From contig JAVHKY010000052.1 of the NCBI GenBank assembly GCA_035079385.1, forward strand, positions 13,330,001 through 13,394,000: 64,000 nt of DNA, given 5' to 3'. Of the stretch, positions 11,081 through 22,700 are shown piece by piece. This DNA is from Aspidiotus rigidus. Lineage: Eukaryota > Arthropoda > Insecta > Hemiptera > Diaspididae. Positions within the stretch are counted from its first letter, which is position 1. Each line of letters begins with the position of its first letter. A program made the position numbers and the translations under genes. The notes beneath the pieces were generated by a model. It made no database searches. It was not told where the DNA came from and worked only from the letters and a program-made list of their open reading frames with translations.

Positions 11081-11725
11081 CAGGGCTGCTTAGCCAATCA
11101 GATTGGCTAAAAGCTGAGCTAAGAACTAACGTTTTCGAGTGATCGGCTTCAACTAACAGCTGATGGCTAATCTGCTCTGATTGGCTAGCTAATGGCTAGC
11201 TAAGGGCTAAAAATTTTACCATGGGTATCATTTTGTAGCTTCTTCCAAACTGTTTTAAATGAGATGTTACTTTTGGGCTAATCGCAATTCGCAATAGAAA
11301 AAGAAAACAAGAATTTTCAACAGCGTACTGTTAACAAACGAGAGTTTACACTCTTTTTTGAGAGTAAGAAATACTCTTTTTTAGCACCAAAATTCAAAAA
11401 TACGTGATTCTTTAAAATACGTGATTCTTTTCTACAAAGATGGGATGAAAATTCACTTGGACATTGTTGTCTCCCATGTTTTAGATTTTTAGAGCAATCA
11501 AAGAGCAAAGAAGTATTGACTGGGCCCGCTGGCAGTGCTAGTGCTTTCTGATTTTGAAGAAAAAATTCAATGAAAATTAGCCGTTAGCTATTTCAATTTC
11601 AATGGCTAAAGGCTAAGCTAATTGCTAATTTGATCTCATTAGCTAGCTAAAAGCTATCTGATTTTAGTAAAATTCCTTGGCTAACGGCTAATGGCTAAAA
11701 GCTAACGGCTAGCTAAGCAGTCCCG
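11081..11725. mobile_element. hAT-like non-autonomous element (645 bp) with perfect 8-bp duplication
   Basis: The left end CAGGGCTGCTTAGC matches the complement of the right end (CGGGACTGCTTAGC). The flanks carry GATATAGG at 11073-11080 and 11726-11733, a perfect 8-bp duplication. The subterminal regions are made of many GCTAA/TTAGC motifs in both orientations (GGCTAATGGCTAAAAGCTAA type). No transposase frame. The right target copy overlaps the end of the next MITE, so the hAT landed in that MITE's border. Confidence 0.85.
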
Positions 11726-11729
11726 GATA

Positions 11730-11944
11730 TAGGGCTTTTCCATGTTGGCGCATTGCATACGTATTCTCCTACATGTTATCAAAATGGTAGTATTTCTAAC
11801 TTTGCTCTTATGGCAAACTAAACTCCACAATGAAAATGAGTTTGCAATCCAGCAACACCCATATGTGCAGTTTCAGAAATACTACCATTTCGATAACACG
11901 TATGAGAATACGTATGCAATGCGCCGACATGGAAAAGCCCTATA
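11730..11944. mobile_element. About 210-bp MITE with about 65-bp inverted ends
   Basis: The left arm GGGCTTTTCCATGTTGGCGC..GGTAGTATTTCT is repeated in complement by the right arm (..AGAAATACTACC..GCGCCGACATGGAAAAGCCC). Both ends are flanked by TATA, which fits a TA-directed insertion. The arms span more than half of the element, so RNA from it would fold into a long hairpin. Confidence 0.8.
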
Positions 11945-12078
11945 GAGCTAAATACCTAGATACCAGACTTGTCGAAGTACCTGTGAGCGTCGCAGGCTCA
12001 AGCGTTTCGTGAGAGCGGTGCAGGGTACGATTTTGAACTGCTGGCTTACGACTGGCTTAATAAGCCGCTCAAAACCAG

Positions 12079-12208
12079 CTCTGCCGTACAAAGTCATATT
12101 ATGCAGATAATGAATACAAGGAAAAGAGATTATGGGTATACTTGATTTAGCCTCTTTTTCTCGTTTTCGTTATTTGCGTATACATCAATTCAACTTGGTA
12201 CGGCAGAG
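12079..12208. mobile_element. 130-bp MITE, CTCTGCCGTACAAAG family
   Basis: Left end CTCTGCCGTACAAAGTCA; right end ..CAACTTGGTACGGCAGAG is its complement with one or two mismatches. The same termini bound 37631-37769 and 63013-63400, and one terminus is seen at 8795. Confidence 0.75.
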
Positions 12209-12902
12209 TTGCTACTTCTGCTAAGCCGTTCATTGGCTTCGGCTTGTCATCCCTGAGTCATTTTCAACAATGCAAATATATGTCTGAGCCGTGTATAGTC
12301 AACAATAATGCGCAGGGAAAAAAAATGATATAATAAATATGGATCACAGATTGCCAATTTTTAGTTTATGATCCGCAATTTAATTCTTGACCAGTCCTCT
12401 GATGTTCATAAACTGCACGTTCTACAAATTAGATGGCTTGATAAAACCTTCAATTTCGCTTCATTCAAGAGTTATTCCAGATTCTTCATTTTGCTTTTCT
12501 TACATTGGGGTTTAATAAAATTTGAGTTGGGGAGTCGGTAGCCCTGACAAAATTCACGTTTTTGTTTTATGCTTTTTAAATGTAGGAATTTCGATCGCCA
12601 TAATTAATCAGATATCATTTTTTTAAGGTAGGTGTTATATGTAGGTACGGTACCTACGGCTAAAACGTTATATGTAGGTATGGTATTTTTGTGTCTGGAA
12701 GATGCTGTAGACCTACCCGTATGGTATGTAGACCGTCCGGTACTAGTTTATGTATTCGTCCGGAATACAATCATCATATTTATCACAAATACGACACGCA
12801 TGTAATTAATTGAATTCATATCGGTACACATAGGAATAAGTGTAACACTTTCAATACAGATAAAATAGTACAATAAAATGAGGACTCATCGAGATACCTA
12901 CT

Positions 12903-13888
12903 TCAATCATCCCCAAAGTCATCACAGCGAGGGCAATCGTCTTCTTGTAAGCATGCTGTGTGAACTTTCATGGAGCAGCTTTTTGTGAACGTAAGTGCTG
13001 ATCTATTTCCTCCTGTAATCTTACTATAACATACAAGACAAGTGGGCTTTCCATCGTCGTCACCATCATTGTCTTCACTTTCATGTTCAGGTACACATTT
13101 TCTCCTTTTTGGTGCTTTAGCACCATCAAGAGACGGTAGTTTCCGTTTCGTCGTTCTATCCGCGCTGGTCCTGTTGAATGACAACTGTTTCGAGGCGCAC
13201 GTTTCGGGCGACCTCTGGCTTTTAATTTCTTCTTGAAGACCAAACGACAACGCGCTTCCTTAGTTGCACCCTCGCTGAGTGATAATGCTCCATAATTGGT
13301 GTCACATTTTTGGGAGGTAGCCTGCGTACCTGGCGGGTTTCCATTGAGCGGTACACATGAGCTAGCACTTGCATTCGAAAAGGTACCATCACGCACACTA
13401 GTTTCGAGTTTTTTCAATGTAGTCAAACATTCGAGGAATTGTTCTGTGCCATATCGTGAAGACAGAGAAGCAATACCAAGTGCCACAGGCAGCACTTGAT
13501 TGTATTTCCCACGAGTGCTTAGTGTCTGCTGTCTTGTATGTTGATCTGCGAGTAACTTGCACTCCTTCCGTACTTGAAAATTTGTCATCACACTCGCCAC
13601 TCAATGAAGCGTTACATGCACTCGCACATTCCATTCTTTTGAGGTAGCGCTTATGGAAAATGGATGAGTCGAAAAATGTCTGCAGAAAATTGTAACTTGA
13701 CGTTTAGTATTGGTGGTCACAATGAAGGGCTGGTACTCATCGTCGCAAAATTTTTGAAATGTCCGCCGGAATTCGTCATAGTTATGAAATACTTCGCCAA
13801 CTTTTATACTTTTATTCGTCTCTGCCATTATTGAGTGAAAGAAAGCACCAACAGAATGTTTCAACATCACTTTATCAGTCAGTATCAA
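12903..13888 (-). pseudogene. Broken coding remnant with ZnF, MULE/ZSWIM-like N-terminus
   Basis: The minus-strand reading starts near 13829 with MAETNKSIKVGEVFHNYDEF, followed by FRRTFQKFCDDEYQPFIV. This resembles the N-terminal domain that precedes SWIM/MULE transposases (a Tyr-Asp-Glu-Phe motif and an FxPFxV motif). Further on come a basic GRPKRAPRN hook, a Lys/Arg patch and an acidic run (12968-13600 frame). A different frame (12903-13160) ends in a Cys/His cluster (CLVC..SCSMKVHTAC..CPRC) that looks like a RING/PHD-type zinc finger. At least two frame changes are needed and no DDE catalytic core is visible. The family assignment is inference. Confidence 0.5.
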
Positions 13889-14031
13889 GGACCATTCAAT
13901 AGTTCATCGCCCGGCATTATTAGACGTGAAACATATTCACCCTTTGTATTTCACCTTCATACAAAATCAGCCTGCATACCGTATGTGTAGGTCTACAGCA
14001 TCTTCAGACACAAACATACCATACCTACATA

Positions 14032-14244
14032 TGTAAGATGTAAAATCTTGACAAATCTGGCGATGCTGTGTTTCCACAGAATCGAATCAAAAAGGAGTTC
14101 CCGAAGGAAAAGCAGGTCAGCTGACTGCACTCGGAAGGAAAAACAGGACGAGAGAGGAATAGCATTATATAGTCGGAGCTCCGAACTTTGTCCGTGAGTA
14201 GGAGAGTGACGCGACTGACAGTGAAGAACATTCACGTTCTCGCT
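14032..14244 (+). repeat. 210-bp direct repeat, copy 1
   Basis: Nearly identical to 14441-14656 (shared GTAAGATGTAAAATCTTGAC at the start and GACGCGACTGACAGTGAAGA at the end; one 2-nt indel and a handful of substitutions). The copies are separated by about 200 bp inside the MULE-like element. The high identity suggests a recent internal duplication. Confidence 0.85.
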
Positions 14245-14440
14245 AAGAGGAAAAGGATAAGGAGTAGACTTTTTTGATACGGCTTACTGCATGGTGTAGG
14301 CTTATTGCGCACGCAGGAGTGGACTTGGTCCGTGTAGCTACGGGGAGTGGAGTGTATCCGTGTACCCAGCTAATGCGGCTTACTGCATGATGTTGTCTTA
14401 CAGCGTTCATCTACAGGAGACCGGGAAACTTTGATTCAAT

Positions 14441-14656
14441 TTGTAAGATGTAAAATCTTGACAAATCTGGCGATGCTGTGTTTCCACAGAATCGAATCAA
14501 AAAGTTGAGTTCCCGAAGGAAAGGCAGGTCAGCTGACTACACTCGGAAGGATAAACAGGACGAGAGAGGAATAGCATTATATAGTCGGAGCTCCGAACTT
14601 TGTCTGTGAGTAGGAGAGTGACGCGACTGACAGTGAAGAACGTTCACGTTCTTACA
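14441..14656 (+). repeat. 210-bp direct repeat, copy 2
   Basis: Partner of 14032-14244 in the same orientation, ending at the right TIR of the MULE-like element. Confidence 0.85.
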
Positions 14657-14746
14657 CATATAACGTTTTATCCGTAGGCACCGTACCTACATATAACGTT
14701 TTATCCATAGGCACCGTACCTACATATAACCACTTCGTTTTTTTAA

Positions 14747-17700
14747 AGCAAATTCAAACATAAATACATATTGTAATCCATATTATCAACTTTGGATACA
14801 AAAAAATTGTAGTGATAAATGGGATATTTCAATGTACAACTACAATAATAGGTAAGAAGTTCTTTTGTTAACCCTTCCAGTTGCGTCCTCTAGTGGAGGT
14901 CTAACCTCATACGCCATAATATTATAGTTTTGAAACCTCTTACAATTTCCGTTAAAGTACTGCTGGACACGACGAATTGCGCCCGCTGTTAGCGATCCTG
15001 CCGGGTGCTCGGGTCGACTGCCCGATGAACAGGTACACTCGCGCTGTGTAAAACTGGCTGTCTGGTTCAATGAGAGTCATGCGATACGCGATGAATTATT
15101 TCAAGGATTATTCATCAGTCAAGTAATAATTCGGAATCCTGTCCAAAATTATCTTTCTGAAAACGAATTGTTCTGTAACGTCTCAAGTTTTTTTACGAAA
15201 ACTAAAAGATCAGACATCAATTTGATTGAGTCAAATGACATGAATTAATGGAATTAACTAATAATTCCTACTGAGATGACAGAAATTGATCCATGTTGTA
15301 TTTGTGATCATGTGACAATGAGTAGACCAATCAGATCAAGGAATGCATCAGTACTCTCCGTGAATTCTCGTCTTTGGAGCAATAATTTCGTTTGCGTAGT
15401 TCTGAAGCCATTATTGTTTTTCCGAATTCGTTACATTGCTCTCTTTTCGGTATGAATTGAGATTCAGTTGAAACTTCTATAGTTTGGAGATTCTTATTAA
15501 GTTGAAACGATTTCGAAATAGTTTAACGAGGACCTGGTTATGTGAGATACACGCTATATTCTATAATTGTTTGTAAACATTCGGCACATCTTCTGTACCT
15601 AGTAGTACACCGATGAGGAACATGGCCTGTACTGACGATTAGCTTTAACAATTGATCATTCTCCTGTGGGAACCTAAGTCAGAATTCGAATGAGGTACGT
15701 TCAGCTTTCTTATTTTTGAAGCAGATGGTCTTCACCTCGGAACGAAATATTCTTGACGATTGCGTGTGTTTTCATTTTTGTGAATTCTATAAACCGCCAT
15801 TTTTTGCCGTACTTCGACTTATGAGTCCTAAGTTACCTATCCGTTTACTTGTTCGTTGTTTATGAGTTAACAATTTTCATTTATTTGAGTCTGTATAATT
15901 CTAATAATGAAGACATCGTCTGATTATCGTTTTCCTCATAATTTCCTATACCTCTTCCCCGGTGAGTGTACCAAAAAATGTCAACAGCTACGTGAGAGTA
16001 ATGTTCTATAGCCAGATTTGATTGAGTAGATTTTGAAAGAGGGAAAACTTGTAATGTTTTGGAACTTTTTAATCATCAAATTTTCGCATTGAGAAGAATC
16101 ATCTACAATGTATGTATTGAAGCTTATTTTTGTGTATGACTGAAATCGTTTCGTGTTTTCGTTTTCTACATCCAGTTCTTCCTCTAGGAAATAACTGCGT
16201 ACGATTTTATTTCATATATCTTTTTGTGATCATTTGGATACAGATTATATTGAAATGTAATTACTGTACTTGTAGCTATTTCTAATCACGTTCTTCGATG
16301 TTCGCAGAAATTCCATTTCGCAAGTAACTAAAACGCGCGACGAGGTTTGTTCATAGGTAAGAATGAAAGCGATTCGGTATTAGAAACTTCTCGTATCAAA
16401 TTATGAAGATTTACATAAAATATGTAAGTTCATTTATCCACAATGTTATTGAATATGTTAGAATGATGATCAAGTGATCAAATGATGATCAAGTGATCAT
16501 CACAATACTCCTCCGATGATTAGGTTGTAAAATCTGTCATGATATCCTTACGAATAGCTATGTATCGAATAAAACATTCTGATTTACAAATCAGATGAGT
16601 CGCGTCGGTAAAATCTGATGGCCTTAGATACTTCTTTGTTAATTTTTGGGATTGAAAATCTGTTTATAGACGGCTAGTGTATCGCCGAACTATCTCCCCT
16701 TGGTAATGGAAAGTATAGTTTATAGTGGACTACGCTATTGGTTCATTCTCATCTCAAACAATTCGTTTTCGCGAATGTTATTATTCATTTGAATTGAATG
16801 AATTTTACGTCAGATTCTTCTTGAAAATACTCTCCTGTACGTCTTCGAATTTGTAATTCTAGGACCAATCTTGCTTTATGATGAAAATATTTTTTTCAAT
16901 ACATGCTCGAATGATAATTTATTTTTCCGTACCTCGACTGTGCGAGAAGAAAAACTCCTCGAGCGAGGTAGAGTAAGCCAAAATGTCTTCAAGAATTGCT
17001 AAAATGTTTTTTTCACAGATCATAACTTATCATGATTGAAGTGACTTTTATAACCGTTGTACCTTCATGAAATGAAACTAATTTTTTTAGTAGTTTTCGA
17101 GCAAGTATTGGAAAAAATATCGTTTGTACGGTTTGTTAAAGAAGCATGAATCGCTCGTACGATTATATATTATTCACGTTGCTCGTATCACGAAAATTCA
17201 CGCTTAATACGAATTACGACGCTCTTCTTGTCCAAATTTAAAGATATTTTATCTGTTCAGTTACCACGATCTTATTTTTGAGAGAGAACTGTCTCAAAGA
17301 AACTTTGTGCAATAATGCTTGACATAGTAGTTTGTATCGATCACAGAAGGCAGATTTAGAATAGTAAATTCATAGATCTATCACGTATTTTCCAGCCGCA
17401 GCCTTCTTGATTCTTGATTTCCGGAATTGTGCTATGAATAAAATAATATGGAGAAAATTTTCTTCGTGGAAAAATATTCATATTTCTATGTTTCAAAGGT
17501 CACGAGATCTGACGTCATTGGAAGGTGCCAAAATTTTTCTCTTTTCTCACCTTTTAACATTAATGTGACAACATGATTAATTCGATTTTCCACTCAAAAA
17601 TTCTCGTAATTGTTTTCGTTCTGCAATCGTAAACTCATAAAATGAAGTAAGAAAATTTCAAAAAATGTCAATTTTCAAAACCGCTAGTAAAGTACATATC

Positions 17701-19731
17701 GAATTGTTTTTATTATTTCTCTGGAGGAATTCAATTCCCTTCCTAATAATATCGCTACAACTTCAATTTAATAGGAAGAACTAATCAGATAATTCAATAG
17801 CCGAAACGTGCGGTGAATCTACTTTTCTTTGAGGGAGGGAGCAAAATATCAGAGTGTTTTTGGTTGAATTCTGGAACTAAATTTCTAATTTCTGTATTTT
17901 TAAAATTTCAAAATTACACACAAACATCTTTGTAGATTGAAGTTAAAAATTGGAAAATGGAAAAAAAATCATACAACTAATTTAATCTTACTTCCAATTA
18001 GGACCTAGAGGTATTATCGCAGTATGTGTGCGTCAATATGTGAAATGGTGCAAAATCACAGAGATAGTGAAATGAGTGAAGTGGTTCTAAATTTGTTATC
18101 TACGTAAACAGATACATTTTTTTTTTTTTTTTTGTTGAACGGTGTATCATTTCATCGTCAACACGCGGATATAGTTGATTAATGTGATGAGAACTTACCT
18201 GAAGGTCCTTCTTTCCATTATAGTTCGTGATGACCCGGACCGATGTTATGGCACCGTTCACTGCCAACGTCACAGATATTAAATCCGTCGAAAAAAGTAT
18301 CAAGACAGTATGCAATCTGCTTGATGTATTTCTTTTGTGCTTTGCTCACTTTTGTTTAACACACGATTTTTCGTAAGAAAAAGTAACCTCCTAGAAATTG
18401 ATCAATATTTAAACAATGAGCTACAAATAAGGAACCAAGGATTCGTTTTCGGAAATTAAGATCTTTCATGACGACGGAAATGAACCTCCGCTTTCTTATT
18501 TATGACCTGTATCGGAAAGATTGATCAGTTTGTAAAACCACGGCCTACTTCTTATGAAGCCGGAATGTAGCGATATCAGAAAACGTGAAAATCTTGAGTA
18601 TTTTGTTTCTTATGCAGATAGGAAGGAGTTTTCAAAGATAATGGACAGAAGATAATTCGAAGGGTATACAATTTTTCATTTTTTGAGTCAAATTTTAGTG
18701 AAATCGGTGCAGTACAATACGAGTTATTATCAATTGAAAATGCTTTTCAAACCGGGCATTCGACAGGATCGCTAACAACGTTCGCGATTCGTTCAACAGT
18801 AACGGTATTTTTACCGAAATCGTAAGAGGTTTCAAGACTATGGCGTGTAATGGTAGAAAAATGAAGAATCTGGAATAACTTTTGAATAAAAAGGAATTGA
18901 AGGTTTTATCATTCTATCTAATTTGTAGAATGTTCGTTTATGAACATCTTTCATAGGACGTCAAGAAGCCAAATCTGCTTCATTCAAGAGAACTATTTCA
19001 TGTTTTTCATTTTTCTCCCGTGTACGACCATAGTTTTGATACCTCGTATGATTTCTCCCCACTGCAGTTAATATTTGTTATTCTTCATGACCGTAATGTA
19101 GTTTTTATGTGTCGTATTATGACGACACAGGTGATGAACTTTATTATTTTTTATAAGAGATTGCATGTAAAACCAAAGTAAACAAAGAATGAAGGAAATT
19201 CAGCGAGCAGATTGCATTCTTCTTGCATGGATTTTTTCTACAGATTTGACTGGTAACGTTAAGGTATTCCCCCTTGAGAGAATCGGATTTGAATTCAATT
19301 TGTCCAATTATGGATACTCAGTACTTGCATTACTATTATCAATTATTATTGTTGTAATCATTTTTTTTTTTTAATATCTCTAATAAAAGTTTTTTTTTTT
19401 AAATCGCGGTTGATATTCTCTTGGAGATGTTTATGCGCTCATCTATCTGATATGTCTTGCTAAAAGATGCTTACAAAAACGTCGAGCAGTGGACAGGGTA
19501 TCCCATTATTCTTTCCACTCATTGCATCAATGAAACTTCCTTTCTTGCTTCCGTTTATCTCCTCCTTCTTCTACTTCTTGTATTGCTTTGCGTACTATTC
19601 CAAAGGTTTGTAATTTTATCAAATAATTGATCGGAAACGTTTGGTTATCATAAATTTATCGACTATTGAATATTGAATTTCAAATTATTATAATAAATCG
19701 ATTATCATCATTTGCAATATGTTTTAAATAG
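14747..19731 (+). other. Repeat-poor 5' region of the BET gene (likely promoter/5' UTR introns)
   Basis: I see no transposon termini, no inverted repeats and no long frames across nearly 5 kb, in contrast to both sides. The first coding exon begins with an acceptor at 19730-19731, so at least one non-coding exon must lie upstream. A candidate is 16308-16356 (acceptor TTCGCAG before it, donor GTAAGA after it); another donor-like GGTACGTT follows 15690. Transcript start and 5' exons cannot be fixed from sequence alone. Confidence 0.45.
18199..18318 (-). other. Possible minus-strand exon of an unknown gene
   Basis: A locally GC-richer minus-strand frame (about 38 codons, containing STDLISVTLAVNGAITSV and ending NGKKDLQ) terminates exactly at a consensus donor CAG|GTAAGT (donor G at 18198). 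The upstream acceptor is not clear and I recognise no family. It may be chance. Confidence 0.2.
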
Positions 19732-19783
19732 GAGTGAAATAGAAAAGCTACAAATGGGTGATTCGTCTGCTCAGTTCGATGCA
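19732..19783 (+). CDS. fs(1)h: BET exon 1 (start codon at 19754)
   Basis: Acceptor AG at 19730-19731 and donor GTAAGT from 19784. The first 22 nt are 5' UTR; ATG at 19754 opens [10 protein letters not shown] and the exon ends in phase 0. The presence of an acceptor shows that a non-coding upstream exon exists. Confidence 0.85.
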
Positions 19784-22700
19784 GTAAGTATTTAAATTTT
19801 TTTAGTTCTATTGCATTGAATTGGGGTGACTATAGAATACTTAATTTTCCCCCAAGGATGCTGGGCATACAAACGCAAACAGACCAGTAGGGTCCGGTGA
19901 CCAAAAAAGTGATGAACAACCTCCACCACGAGAAGAACCGTATGTAGAACCAGTTGGTGGAATCGTACAACCGCCTGTACTACCACCACCTCATAGGCCG
20001 GGGCGCAATACTAATCAGCTGCAGTATATTGCAAAAAATGTCCTGAAAGCTGTAATGAGGAACAAGTATTCTTGGCCGTTTCAACAACCAGTTGACGCTA
20101 ATCACCTAAACTTACCGGTAAGTTGAATTATCTTCCTGTTTTTTTCCCCTGTTCTATTATACTGTATTCCATGATTGTCAAGAACTTGAAAATGATATTT
20201 TTCAATTCTTTCAGGATTACCATCGCGTTATCAGATTTCCTATGGATCTTGGCACCATAAAAAAACGTTTAGAGAACAATTATTATTGGAATGCAAAGGA
20301 GTGCATTCAAGATTTCAATACTATGTTTTCGAATTGTTACATGTACAATAAACCGGGTGAAGATGTCGTTGTTATGGCGCAAACTTTGGAAAAATTATTT
20401 TTAACATTGGTAAGAATTTATGATATGTTGTCAAGATAGCTAAATCTTGTTTTCTTTTCAAAATTGTCGTTCATTATTAGACAAACCCCCAATCATGTTT
20501 CCCTCGACAAAGTATTTTATGAAATGAAATTCCCAATCGTATGGATAATGTCATACAGTTGATTAAATGCCACAAGTGTCTTGGAAGAAGTATTGTCTCC
20601 GTAAAATTCTAAATTTTTACGGACAAAATTACACCATTATTTTATTTACAAATTTATCTAGTAAAATAATATATTCGAAAGCAAATGATTTAATGAAGAA
20701 ATGTGATGCAAGAGATCCTTCTAATTCCTACCAACTGAAAACAGTTTCATATTTTCTAAATACTGTATCTGTGTTCATATCTATATAATATCTAAAATAA
20801 ACCACCGAAAGCGCGTTCTATGACACTAAACGTTTATAACTTGAGTTTGAATTGAGCTGCATAGCTGGTTGAGTGCTAGAACACTCGGTAAATTGAGCGT
20901 CTTTCAAATCTTGTTTAAAAATTGAAATCGGTTCAGCCAAAACACAAGTGTAAATAAGGATTAGAAGAGGAAATATGACGAAAAAATCGGCCGATCCGGG
21001 CAGGAATCAAACTCGCGACCTCTTGTTTTCATGACGAACGCAGTAACCATTACGCTACCAGACCCTAAGATTAGATCGAAAGAAAAAGATTGATGAGTAC
21101 GCCGTATTGTCAACTGTGATGAATTTCTCTTCTTTGGAAAAATTATGAGATGATGGTGAAAAAATGACTGTTACAGAAATTGATTTTGTTGAATAATTTG
21201 ATGATGCAAATACTTTTTGGACCACCTTGAGCAGTTTTTTCTTATTAGTCAAATTATGATGATGTAAATCTTTCAGTTAAATAAACTTTGTTAGCAACAG
21301 CGGACTTTTTTTTTCCAGAAGTAATTGCGAGTGTTCTATCTTCCTTTGCAAATTTCTTCTAGGTTGCAGGTCTTCCAAAAGACGAAGTTGAGATTGAAAT
21401 ACCTCCGCCTAAAGGATCAAAGACCGTCGGAAAAAAGAAGAAAATCAGTCCTGGTGGTCTAACTGCTAATAACCGTGTCAAAGCTGTCAATTGTACTTCT
21501 GATATAACACCTGTTACACCATCAGTATCGCTGACTACAATACCAGGTTCCACTGCCACAACTACTGTATCATTACCACTTGCGCAGCACAATTCTCTAC
21601 CACATCAAGTATGTGATCATTAGACCAGTGATAATAGTAGTAATAATAATAATAACCATAATAAAAGCTTTTATTTAGAACATGTCCTAATCCTGTAATT
21701 TTCAATTCAGATCTTTATTTTTGTCATAGGCCCCATTCAGTCTCAATTACAACTGTGTGTATTTTGCTGCTCAGTCATATGTATAATACTTTTTCTTCCT
21801 AATAGTTTGATTTCACTCTTCTTTTTTTTATACTGCTTCATTCTAATCATCTTTCATTGGTACCTAAATTGAATGTTCTTGATTCATAAAAATGTATCCA
21901 ATGGAAATCTGTAAGATAAGTTCAATCTAATGATTAGATCAATACCAATTGATTGACGTTCATGCTGAATTAGTAGGAAATTGTATCAGTAGTGTCATAC
22001 ATGGCAACTTGGCCTTTTTTCTTTGACAGGGCTGTAAGCTTTTGGTCGTGATATGTGCAGCAAGGGTTGTTCTACAAAAGTGCGAGTCATATACACGCGC
22101 ACATTTTCATTTGAAAGTTTGCAATGGTAGAGAGTGCACTGCAAATATCACCTCTATTCGGACCGGGCAGCGCTAGCATCGCGCAAAATTTTTGAATTTT
22201 TTAAATTCTCTCAAAAATAAGATCATCTGAAAGAAAATTCTCCACTCTTCAATTTCGTTCCTTACAAGTACACGCCTAAATTCATTATTTTTGGAGAAAT
22301 TTAGGAAAAACTAAAAAATCACCTTTGGTTTCAAGTTACAATCACCGTTGGCTTATCAGTACTTTCTGGGTATTTTACATAGGCGACGCTAGCGATCCTA
22401 CAATATGCCCGGTCCCAATAATACGTCTTTCTGATGCTACCCAAGTGTGATTTCATTTGGTCTGTACAGTTCACCTCTAAAAATCAAATAATTATAAGGA
22501 AAACTCATAGATTCTTCATTCTTCAACGGAGTTGAACGAGAGGTGGCAGGGAACTGTTTTATGGGGCGCATGGGATCTGAATGATGTTGATGTACCAGTT
22601 GTATTTCAATTATTTTTGAGGTTATACAAAAGGTATGTACCTATGGGACTTGAGGAAACTGATCTATGACGTCATTAAATTGTGACGTCACAGGTTTGGA

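Larger units (their letters stand above)
12627..14737 (-). mobile_element. MULE-like DNA transposon remnant, about 2.1 kb
   Basis: The borders are inverted copies of GTTATATGTAGGTACGGT.CC with repeated AACGTTATATGTAGGTA motifs (left about 12633-12690; right about 14650-14730). A second inverted pair lies inside (about 12690-12735 against 13965-14035; shared GTCTG.AAGATGCTGTAGACC). TTTTTTTAA stands at 12618-12626 and 14738-14746, a possible 9-bp duplication as in Mutator-like elements, but it is low-complexity and weak. Coding remnants on the minus strand (12903-13888) and a duplicated 210-bp segment lie within. Confidence 0.6.

Noticed and set aside
16300..16356. Confident 5' UTR exon call
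   Set aside because: Splice signals alone are not enough for a 49-nt non-coding exon; kept only as a candidate in the region note.
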